Assembly (NCBI GenBank): GCA_009792885.1
Contig: WMCF01000067.1
Location: 609,108 to 673,107, forward strand
From: Eremophila alpestris peregrina
Taxonomy: Eukaryota > Chordata > Aves > Passeriformes > Alaudidae
Direction of reading: 5' to 3'
DNA length: 64,000 nucleotides
In this document: piece after piece, positions 53,501-64,000 of the stretch
How positions within the stretch are numbered: the stretch's first letter is position 1
Layout of the letters: each line of letters opens with the position of its first letter
Program-made: the position numbers and the translations under genes
Notes under the pieces: model-generated
The model's input: only the letters and a program-made list of their open reading frames with translations
What the model was told of the DNA's origin: nothing
Databases searched by the model: none

Positions 53501-56500
53501 GAAAATCATTAAGAGGTAAAGGCAAGCATTGACTTCCAGGTAAAAGACACTTATTAACAGGTTCTTGAGGCATTTTTATTCTAATCAATGCTTTTAAATG
53601 CAAAAAGATCAGAGACGACAAAAGCAATAAAATACAAAGACTACATTCAAAATGAGACCTTAAAAACTCAAAGTGCAGTTAGATTCTCTTAAAACCCTCA
53701 AGTTCTCCAGTTCACGTAAAATAGCTTGGCTTACTGTGTAAAAACATTTTGAGGAGATGAAATTTAAAAGTTTTCCAAAATTTAACCAATCTGTCAAGAA
53801 GGTGGTTAGAACTCAGGACACATAAAAGCTCTCAGCTTTCTTGTGAAGCAGGGGCAGATTGTTATTGAAGACACACCAAAATTCAAGGCACAAAAGATAA
53901 GTCATTTTCCAGACCTAACAACTGCTGGAGTATCAGCACAGAGCAGCCACTGGGATTTTTACTTCACATTGCCTAGACCTGCCTAGAGAAAGTTCAGTTT
54001 GCACGGTCAGTAAAATCATTCAGCTCTTTCTTTAATGTCCTAATGTTTAAAGCCTTGTGCTTTCTCACTATCAAGGTACTGGTGCAAGCCATGCCTTGTG
54101 TCACTGCTTAACAAAAAGAATGTCCTAACTAATATCAGTATGTGGTATGGTAAATTACAGTAAAGACAATAGCCATTAAAATTCTGAAGCTTCTCTCTAC
54201 TTTCATACCAAAACTGCCCCTTAAAATTAGCAAAACTTTGCATTTGTAGCACCAATTTACAAACTTGAGCAAGTGCTCCCACAAAGCTTCACAGCAAAGG
54301 CAACTTCCCAGCAGCAGTTATTCCTGGCTGCCCCAGGCTGCAGGGCCAGGCTGAGCAAGGATTCACCCCGTGATAGCCAGAACTGCTGTCAGAATGAGGT
54401 GGTGGCAGCCACCACCAGTCCCTTCTGTGCCATAACTGGAGTACTGACAGCCAAACCAGTGAGCCTTGCCCAGTGCAGCAGCCCATGCACCCAGCCCTGA
54501 CCACTATCAGCAAATGTCTAAACAAAGACAAGACACTGCAGTGTGAGATGTGGTCTGCATGAGCAGCTGCAGCAATGACTGTGGCTTCCTTTCCCAACCA
54601 CGGAGACCCAAGCTGGAGAGTTTATTCCAGAGCTTGTGGCCAACTCACTGGTCACACTAACATGCACTACTACCACCCCAAGCCTGGGGTTGTAAAAGAG
54701 TGTGCAAATACAGCCTTTGTGAAGCCATTGCAGGAACTGTTTCCCAGTAACTACTCACTGCACATTGAGGGATGAACTGCAAACCCCTGCAGTGCTTTGG
54801 CTGTAGTTCCAGCAGAGCTGACACCATCACACATTGCCAGTGTAAGGGAAAGGCCCAGGGATCCCCCCTTCCCCAGCATGCAAACCCAGGCTGTTCCTGG
54901 AACTTGCCCCACTGATCATCACTTTCTAAACTAATTCAACTTACTAATCCAATAAAAGTTTGCTGAAGTGTTCGTTTCATTTTTTTAGATAAACTCATTA
55001 GGTTTCTTGGAAGCACAGCTCCAACCACTCTATGACTTAAGTAACTTTCAAAAAATGTATTTAAAAGACAAATGCCAGAATTGAGCCCTTGTTCAAGTAA
55101 GTGAGTAAAATTTCTGCTTTAAATGGAAATGCTCTACTTTCTCCTTCAAAACTCAGGCCAGAACACAAATTGTAAATCCAGCCCATCCTGCCATTACTTG
55201 AAAGAAATCACCTATCCTCCTGTCAGATTCCCATAATTCATCTGCAGCTCAGATGCAGATCAGAAAAAAAAGGCAGCCTGAAAAATGCAATCAACAGACG
55301 ACTCGAACTGCTCCTTATTCTGGAGACACTCCTCACCATCACCTGCCACTGCCACCTGAGCTGACTTTTATTTTGGCCTTCCAGCCCCAGAATTGTGACA
55401 TGGCTCAGTCCCTAGGGTTGCACACACTGTGTACCCACTGATGCGCTCACTTGTGCTGCTGAGCTGAAGAGTGAGCTTTTGACAGAGACTTCTGACCATA
55501 AAACTGAAGCTAAGCAACTCTGTATGCTGCAAAACCCAACAGAAGCCATCAAGTGAGCTCAGACCTTCCACCAGATCCCTCTGATGGGCAGGAGGGCTAT
55601 TTGTATGTGCATGTGCTGAAAAACCATTACCATCACCACTGGATCCTTCCTGGGTCTTGCCCACACCCTTTCCTAGTGAATGAATCCCTTGCTGTGACCC
55701 AGACCTCGGTGGTGTGTGTGTCTGCAGGCTGAAGCTGCTGGAGCTCTGGGCAGCATCACGTGGAGTCAGCAGGCTCCTGAGCAGCTGCAGGGCTCCCAAG
55801 GGCACAAGGACACTGCAGGAAAACCAGCTGCCCAGGCTGCAGCTTGGCACCAGCAGCCCCTGGGAGTCACAGCCCCATTCCTGGAGGGAGCACCTCAGAT
55901 CCACCTGGTGTCATCTTGGATGCAACAGGCTGGGAAATCCTCTGGCTGCTGGCTCCATTCACATCACCAAGCTGGCAGGGAGGTAACCTAAGCTTAACTA
56001 GTTCCACAGGGCATGGGATCACCAGCTCAGCGTGCTGGCTGACAGACACCACAAGTGCTTTAAAGACTGAGTCAGCAGAGTTTCCTGGATGAAACAATAC
56101 AAATCCACAGCACCCCCTGGCCTGCAGTCCAAGTTGTGTGAAGGAACCGCAAATGATTTTCCCATAGGACCAGAATTTTTCCACTTAGCTCTTTGAACAC
56201 TCAACTAGACTCCAGCTTAAAGTGGGTGAGAGAAATGAACCACCACCTACAAAAGAAAAAACAGAGTTATTCTGCCTTTCTCCAACTTCCTGATCAAAAC
56301 TTTCATCCCCTTTCCAACGTTTCAGAACAGTTCATTAGATAGCTGAGATAATGGAAGTCCCACAAGGTACTTTTTTACAAACTGCTTTTGTGGTCATAGA
56401 TAAATATTCCTCAGTATGTCAAAAGTGTGTTGAGCATCCTCCCACTGAAAGTGATTGGTGTTTTAAGTCCCTTCTCCTATCAGAGAGGAAAATGCTCCAG

Positions 56501-59500
56501 AGAAACAAAATACAGCTTGAATATGTTTTCTTTTGGTTTTTAGACAAAAAGCTATTAAAACCAAGTGTAGCCTTTTGAAGTTCTTCAGATTAACCTCAGC
56601 TGTCCACTCCACTGCCTTACCTATCACATTCAAAAGCTGGCAACAGAAACACCAGGAAGAACAAACTCTTACTGGCACTGAAGATCCAAGGGAAAGCAAA
56701 GAGGAAAGCAAGGCTGGCTGATGTTTTCTGCAACTTTTACCTCCAAGAGGAGCACTCAAATTGAGCAGCACTGTGACAGCTACTTTCAGAGGCTGTTCCC
56801 TGCCAAAGGTGTGTCCTCCCATTTATTTCTCATTTCCAGAAGTGCTGGGTTATTTCCTGCCACATACAGCATCTTCTTCTTTATAGCATGGCTTTCTCCA
56901 CTCTTGAAGTGAAAAGAGACATCTTATATTTACTTCTCTCTGTTTAGAGTCCTGAGCAGCAAACAGCTCATGCCAAGAAAAAACACCCTATGCTAAGACT
57001 GGCTGTATAAAATGGAATTCATGTTCCAGCTTACTAAACAAAAATGTTTCCATTTTCACAGCTACCAAAGGCTCCTGAGAATGCCAGATCCAGCTACACA
57101 AGCCTTGAATGCCTCCAGAGATTGATTCATGGTTGTGTGAAGCTGAAACAGAAAATAATCCTTTGTGTGGTTCTACCAAATTCACTGGACTGTCAGAGTC
57201 CTGAATAACAGGAAACCATTTCCAAAGATGGATAAGTGCAGTCAAAAAATTCTTCCGCTGCTCCATGAGCAAACTTCAGGAGAATGAGGAAAAGTTTGTC
57301 AAGGGTTTGTACATCACAGCTGCAGCACGTCCTGTGACACAGCCTGTGCAAAAGCTGAACTGACCTCAACGTTTGCACAATGCTGAAGAGCACAAAGCTG
57401 GGCTCTGCTTCACTGGATAGAGAAGTTGGAGATTGCTCAAGAGAAGGATCACAAGGTAATCATAGAACGTAACCAGCCTTACCCAGTACTGCAGCTCCTG
57501 CCCTCCAGAGAGTCACACCACTATGATTTAAGTACCACTGTCCTCAGATGATTATCCCACCCACAAGTTACAGCACTTAGCACATGGGAGTCATTTTCAG
57601 TCACAGCTCCACACCCTAATCCTAAATCTCCACATATTCCATTTTGTATTAATAGAACTGGCTGTGGCCTGCAGCCACTGCACCTGAATCCCAACAGGCT
57701 CACAAATCAGAATCCTCAGCCTAACATTCACACTCCCTTGACAGCACAGAAGAAATGTACCTTTCAGAAATGGAGAATTGAGATGCAGCCCTGAACAGCC
57801 AACATAACATGGCAAGTCCACATTACATCAGAATAGAAAGCAATTCTAACTCTCAGGCCTGTACTAAAAATATTTAAGTTGGAATTTCTCAGCCTGAATC
57901 TGCAGTCTGCTATGAGCTCCACCTGCCAACAAGTCTTTTGTCAGAATCCTCTCCTTTTGGAAGCAAATTGACTGGTGTTCAACAGGCAGTTATAGCCGGC
58001 CCTGTAAGAGATCACAAGGAACAACTATCTGTACAAATTAGAGAGTCTGCATTTCTCTCTCTCTGTGTCAGCTGTGAAATTGGAAACAGCTCTGGGCTCC
58101 AAGGAGGGTAAGCACAGCCTCTGACAGTCTTCTCCTGGAGTGGCTCTTCTTATGCAAGATCTATTTCTGATCTCTGCCTGACAGCAAACACATTCTCAGG
58201 CATTTCCAGGAAGTCCCAGACAAAGGCAGCAGCAAATGGCCAATCCTGACCCAACTGTCTCTGGGAGGGAGGTGAGCTGGCTCAGACTAAAGCCAGGGAC
58301 ATTGCTCTGTACAAACAGGAATGAAGTGGCATCCTGGCCAGTTTGGTGGGAGGAACAGACTGCAGCAAGTGTAAACATTTTACACAAACAACTAAACACT
58401 TAACACCTCACTACTGACCTGGGCTGGATTTTAGCCAACCTTCTAGATGGGAAAAAATATTTAATAAACCCAAAAACACTAGTAACCAAAACACTCCCTT
58501 GTTTAGTCTTTATTTATCCTTATGCACACAAAATATTAAGTTAACCCTTTTTGTGCATAAGAATTTTCATTTGCTACTGGCTTCCCTCTGAAAGTTTCTA
58601 GAAGAAATCCAACAGGATCTGCCGTCCTCTGCCAAAAAATAAAAAAAAAAAAAAATCACGAATACCAAACGAGCAGCCACTGAACTGACCCCTCAGGGAA
58701 AATTTCCAGGGCCAAGGCCTCTGGACAAAATACCAACTCCCTTGTATTCCTACAGGAAGAGGGGCTCAGCCAAGCCATCTATCTGAGGAACCAGACCCTT
58801 CCTGCTACACCAGCATGCAGCTGCTCCACAAGCACTAGGTCAAAACACAGCACTGCCATTCTACAAACATCTGACAAATCTGGTACAAAGGAGATCTCCA
58901 CTAGACAAAAGAGTCCAAGGATGGGAATAGCAGCAGCAGGAAACAAGACACTGGATTTTAAACCACAGCTCTGGTAACAGAAGCTCAAGGTTTGAGTGCA
59001 GAGGTTGTAGCACACAGCCACAACAAGCAACCCTCTACATGCCCACTGAAAGGAGGGTAGACAAGGGCATTTTTTAAGCCATGCATTGGTATTTGGTTGA
59101 GATTTGTACAACTACAAGTTGTCTTGAACAGCACTCAGGTTACAAGACATGCTGATCCAGGACTAGATCACTCCCCCAAGCAGCTTTTAAGCAGTAGCTT
59201 AGTGTGAAATCAGCAGTGCAAATCACAACACTGTGAACACACAGCAGTGGTGTCCAAATCTCTGGGCAGCAGCAATCCTGGTGTGCTTGTGTTCCAGAGC
59301 CCTCGGGTGGAAATGAGAAGGGCATGGGACCTCTCAAGGGGACCCCTCACATCAGCTGTAGAGCACTTGTCAGCTTGGAGATCAAAATTTGGGAAGTGCT
59401 GATTCTAACTCATCTAGGGAAGGAAAACCTGTTCCATCAGGGTTTACAGTGCAGCAGAGCACAGGAGTTCCACTGGACAGTGAGCACCCTGGAGTGAAGG

Positions 59501-60240
59501 ATACAGTTTCCTAAGATGCAGAAAGGCGAATTAACAGCTCACCACTGCCAAAAATGGAGAGGTTTTACTCCCTCCTCCAGACATGTGCTGCTGCCACTTA
59601 CTTGTGCAGGCTCTGGCTCTCACAAGACCCCTCTGTGAATCAGTCCAAGAGAATATACACCCAGTGGGAAAAAGCTGACTGTCTTCTTTTGGGTCAGAGA
59701 GGAGATGAGCACAGCAGTCAGCAGGAAGGGCTATGTCCAAACAGCACAGAAGGAGAAAGGACAAGTAAAAGTAAATCCAGCTCCCCCTTCAGCAGCAGCA
59801 AGCCCTTGTACTGACTCAACCAGCAGCAGGACCACCAGCTCAGCACACAGGTAACCAACCACACAGTCAGTAACAGCACTGCTAAGGATCCCTGTCATCC
59901 TCTCCATCTGCTTATGTAAAAATGGGTTTGGACACAGTCACAGACAAAATACTGTCAGAGCTTGCACATTCCAAGTTAATTATCTGCCTTTTTTGAAAGC
60001 AACTGAAACAGGAAAGCATGTGGACCCTATTACCAATAAAGGGAAGAGTAGGATTTGCATGGTTACGCAATAATAGACATGGAACTTGAGGGGGAAAAAA
60101 ACCAGCATCTTTTAAGCTGTGGAAATCCTATCCAAGCAGCATAAACAGATCTGAATATAAAGCCATCTAGGCAAAGTGCCAGTTACAAAATTTGAGACAC
60201 ACATAAAGATGATGAAATAAAGGACTGAAATACTAGTGTA

Positions 60241-60280
60241 AATTCCAAATTCATTAAAAGAATTCTGAATTCATTAAAAG
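60241..60280. repeat. 20-bp tandem duplication
   Basis: 60241-60260 and 60261-60280 are the same 20-mer ending ATTCATTAAAAG, with two differing bases. Simple local duplication. Confidence 0.8.
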
Positions 60281-61284
60281 CATTAGAAACACAAATTCTG
60301 CCAATGAGATGTAGAGTGTCCTGGCTACCAGCAAATGGAGGATTCCAGTAATAAAGAATGGGCACACTAAAGAGACTCTGTAATCATACCCATATTTAGT
60401 ACAGTCTTATTGAGGCATTCCTATCCTGAAGGCTCTTAGATAGGACATCAAAATGCAGACTTGACAGATTTTAGTCCTTGAAACTTATACTTTTCATTAG
60501 TTTCAGCAACTTCCCATTCAGTAAGTAACAAGCACAGCTCCCAAGAGTATAAATGCAAAGAACAATCAACAAATGCAAATCTACCCTTAAAAATCCAAGG
60601 TATCTCAAGTTTTAAAAGCCTGTGTCAAAAAGAAGATACAGAGTCCCTGCAAATCTCACCCAGATAAAAAGTTAATGTATTGACATATAAATAAAGACTT
60701 GCTGGCTTGACCTGCCGACCACTCTGAAGTGGGTTGTTTCCCTATTTTTAAAATAGGAACTTGTGTCAAATGTCTTACATGGTTTAACTGGCTTGTTAAC
60801 AATCTAATTACCAAGGAAGTACTCTCAAAATGGTGGACGTTTCTTTTAAGAAGTTTTCATTTCTGCAAGGGTTCTCTGCAACAGGGTGGGAGCAGACTTA
60901 GAAACAACACCAAACTCTTTGTAAGCCAAAAAGTGTAAGTCATCATCAACAACTGACTTTACACAAAGCACTGCCAAAAGCACTATGTAAACTCACAGAA
61001 CAGGGCAGGGGGGAAATGACAACAAAATATTTCACATTTTTCAGTCGTGTGGATCTTGGTACTGCTCATAACTATAATAGGCAGAAAGTTTTAAAATGAA
61101 GCTTTCAGTCTGATGAGCACTACACAGTAACTTAAAAATAACCCAAGTTATTGCAGATAGTGGGCAAGCAACAGCTTTGAGAGACACAGAGTATAAGGGG
61201 CCAAGAAGCACATGGTTAAAAATCCGGTTAAAGCAGCTTCTTTTCACTTTAAAAGCAACTCCTGGGAATGAAAGGAAGACTGTT

Positions 61285-61457
61285 TCAGAAATGAGTGTGG
61301 GAACTGGGCCCCTGGTCCACTTTGGGAGATGTGGGTGGCAATTTGATGGAGACTGCTGATGGCTCCATAGCTGCAGAGCTCTGACTTAGTTTATTTTCTT
61401 TTAGTATTGGCAAAAGCATGTGGCTCAAGAGTTTCACAATGTTATGACACTGGCCCA
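61285..61457 (-). other. Isolated exon-like open frame (unconfirmed)
   Basis: After a good acceptor (TTTCTTTCTTGCAG) the minus strand stays open for 57 codons, GQCHNIVKLLSHMLLPILKE and then IKLPPTSPKVDQGPSSHTHF, to a TGA. I do not recognise the peptide. There is no clear poly(A) signal close below and no partner exon found. It may be chance, or the last exon of an unlisted or alternative transcript. Confidence 0.25.
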
Positions 61458-64000
61458 CTGCAAGAAAGAAAATTGTTAAATCTAGACAGAAAACACACGT
61501 TTTTAGACCTGGAGTATACTGGAGCCAGTGGATGGAGTAGAACTGGAGAATGTGTAAGGTTTTCTTATCTCTTCCTACATGAGGAGGTAGATGACCCATC
61601 ATTGTACCTGTCATCTGGCATCATGACACAAGTTCCAGTCACAAGTCTCTTGCTTGTTTCAGCAGCAGCAAAAGAAATAGTGAGGGTATTTTACCAAGAG
61701 CAGTATTAATAAAGCAATTAAACACATGACAGCTTCTTCATCTCAGTGCCCTGAACACCAGTTGTTGTTATCATTTGATAAAGAAAGATTTTATTCTATC
61801 AGCCAAGGCTGTTGCTCACACGAGAACTCTTGACCACAGGAAAGAACAACTGAGAAAAAAAAAAATACCAAGACCAAAGAGAAAGTACAATTTTGAGAAG
61901 TAGGGATGAGTAAGAGAGACTGATCTCCAGCACTGACCAAAAATGGAAATGGCAGGAATACTGAAATAGAAGCAGCATGAGAATAAACTTCCCTTTCAGA
62001 GGTACATAAAATAAATCCTCCTTCAAATTACTTTCTAAAAAAGGGTTTTCAGCATGATCTCAGATTGTCCCTCCACCAATCCTATGATAAAAGTCACCAT
62101 TCCACTGAGATAACTGGAGAGACTGTTTAGAGAAGTCAAGATTCCCAGTGCCTACGTTTCTGCTTTGCTGAAAATTAAGATGACTTCTTTGTCTCAGCTC
62201 ATCATGTTCTTCCCTGCTATGTCCTGAACTAGGGCACAGAGGAGAAGAGATGGATTTTCCTATTGAGTACCTGGATGAAGACATATTTTATATGGACATG
62301 TACCTACATCACTTTCACCCCATTACTGTTGGGTACTTTAAAATGAACCTGCTCCACCTCAAACCACACTGGCATCCACAGCCCCCAGAGAAACCCAGGG
62401 ACCAGGCTCTGCCACTTACACATCCAATGTACAAAGACAACATCCCACACATCCACAGCAGTGCAACTGCCCCCTCACCAAGAACAATATTCCACTTCTA
62501 TCTTCATGACAAATCCAAGCTTAAAGTGTCTAAAGGAGCTGGAAAATAGAGAAATTCCAGCTCCTTCCCCCCTCCAAGACAGAAAACAAACAACAAAAAA
62601 AAAAGCTGTTTCTGCCAAGCAAGTACTGAATACACTGCATTCCATTTCATTAAAACAATTATTCAAAAGCCAGCCAAGAATTACATAAAGCTTCCTCCCT
62701 GCACCACCCCCAGCCCCTTCCTTCAACCCCTCCTCCCCAGCAAACAGCCTCCCAGCCCTGCAAGGACAGGAGCACACCAGAGACACGGCTCTGAACACAT
62801 CCCACTGGCTCTTCCATCCCACATACTGCATTTTCCAGACCCAAGCAATGCAATCAGGGGGCTCCAGCAGATCCAAACAGCCCAGAAGGTCTCAGAGTTT
62901 CACATCACCACAACCATGCCATGGTGATCTGTTCCAAGTAGATTTGTCCCTCACATCTGATGGGAAAGTAGCATCCAACAAATGAAGCCCTTAACCAACT
63001 CTTACAGAAAAATGGGTGATAACCTAACAGATTTTCTCTCTAACTCACACCAAGGCTTTTAAACACAACCCCAAGACAGAAGGTGCTGGAGGCACTGGAT
63101 TTAAGCAGTTAAGAAGTGCAGGAGCAGCATGCCAGAGCAGCTGTGAGGCACTGCCCAAGCAAACTGCTCAGGACTGCCAAGCAGCAAATCTCAGATGAAG
63201 CACAGGCAGGATAGATTGAAAACTATATGCTTAGGGTTATAAGACTGACAAATTCATCTCAAACTCCACACAGCCACTCCACAGCTCTCAGCCTGACAGA
63301 CAGTGCTGAGCTCCTCATCTTTCACAGGAGAAATAAAAGGCAGCTTCTTCTTCAGGCCAGAGCAGCTCACCCACTCACAACACTGAGTTTGGCCACTGAT
63401 AAGAGATTTCATGACGTGGACGAAATGGCATTTCGTTCCCTCCCCCAGTGCTCCAGCTCTCTGCAGGGATCCTGTCTCACTGCTGGAGCTGCTCAAACCA
63501 GGCAGAATAGTTCCAGCTGTGTGTCACACTGCCCGACCAGGCCTACACAGCCCAAAAAAGTCTCCCATACAAAACCATAATGAACAGAAGCTTCAAACCA
63601 GAAGTACTACTCTAGGCACCTTACTCTTGGGGATCATTTCTGCCCAAAAGGGGTCATTTGCTAGCAGCAAAAAACAAAGCAAAACAACCCAAACCTAGTC
63701 CCAAGGCCACTGCTGGTGCTGAGAAACAGGGAGCAAGGGATGGAACTAATGGTGAAACAAAAAGAGCAGCAGAGACCAGCCAAGCCATCATCTTATTCCA
63801 GCTCAAGGGGCACCAGTAACCTCAAGTGACGTGCAGTTAGCCCTAGGCTTTTTTGTCTGACCCAGCTGAAACTAGTGGCTTCAACCCAAAAGAAACCTTT
63901 TCACAGAGAAGCCCTGAATTTGTTTAGAACCATGAAAGAGGATAAAACAAGGGAATACTAAGCCCCTAATCCACAGCAAATCATTTGCAGCCCTCTTGCC

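Larger units (their letters stand above)
46776..64000 (-). other. PXN: PXN intron 1 (inferred), 17 kb without a supported exon
   Basis: PXN exon 2 begins with two bases of a split codon, so an upstream 13-base coding exon (ATG GAC GAC CTG G or similar) must exist. I found no such sequence followed by a donor here, so exon 1 is taken to lie beyond 64000. The interval is mainly AT-rich unique DNA. It includes a moderately CpG-rich stretch (about 49190-50520), a short tandem duplication near 60241, a 15-base A run at 58641 and one isolated acceptor-plus-open-frame candidate (61285-61457). No SIRT4, the next human neighbour, is visible. Confidence 0.6.

Noticed and set aside
46776..64000. Next-door gene such as SIRT4, expected from human gene order
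   Set aside because: No sirtuin motifs or other recognisable exons appear on either strand.

Overview
This window is vertebrate nuclear DNA, almost certainly from a bird. It holds three protein-coding genes in one orientation (all on the minus strand), split by short introns with canonical splice sites. From high to low coordinate, which is the direction of transcription, they are PXN (paxillin), RPLP0 (ribosomal stalk protein P0) and GCN1 (the ribosome-bound activator of GCN2). This PXN-RPLP0-GCN1 order is the same as on human chromosome 12q24. Avian origin is suggested by CR1 LINE 3' ends, compact introns and close protein similarity to chicken sequences as remembered; no database search was possible. 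The species cannot be named, although chicken chromosome 15 is the expected counterpart.

Layout. 1-21465: the 5' part of GCN1, with 34 coding exons (about 1437 codons, a little over half of the protein) whose phases all join without a break. The 3' half of the gene lies beyond base 1. 21060-21760: CpG island over the GCN1 start. 21887-25318: complete RPLP0, with seven coding exons (318 residues), a probable short non-coding first exon, a TATA box, a 5'TOP-like start and a poly(A) signal. 25340-25670: a compact intergenic interval. 25666-28795: probable long PXN 3'UTR, carrying MIR-type SINE remnants. 28796-46775: ten PXN exons coding for everything except the first four residues, plus three large in-frame exons (571 codons) between LD4 and LD5 that form a long-isoform cassette. 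46776-64000: no exon I can defend. It is best read as PXN intron 1, with exon 1 (MDDL) outside the window.

The three products work in separate processes. RPLP0 anchors the GTPase-activating stalk of the 60S ribosome. GCN1 binds stalled or collided ribosomes and passes the signal to GCN2. Paxillin is a focal-adhesion scaffold. The first two are linked biochemically through the stalk and GCN2, but nothing here shows co-regulation beyond close packing.

The clearest anomaly is not biological. At 26071-26108 lies a perfect 38-bp palindrome made of two Tn5 mosaic ends (the Nextera mate-pair junction adapter), flanked on both sides by the same 52 bp. This is sequencing-adapter contamination with a false duplication in the assembly. 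I found no undescribed genetic system. The most interesting real biology is the paxillin long-isoform cassette, whose last and first exon ends share a possible GC-AG donor motif.
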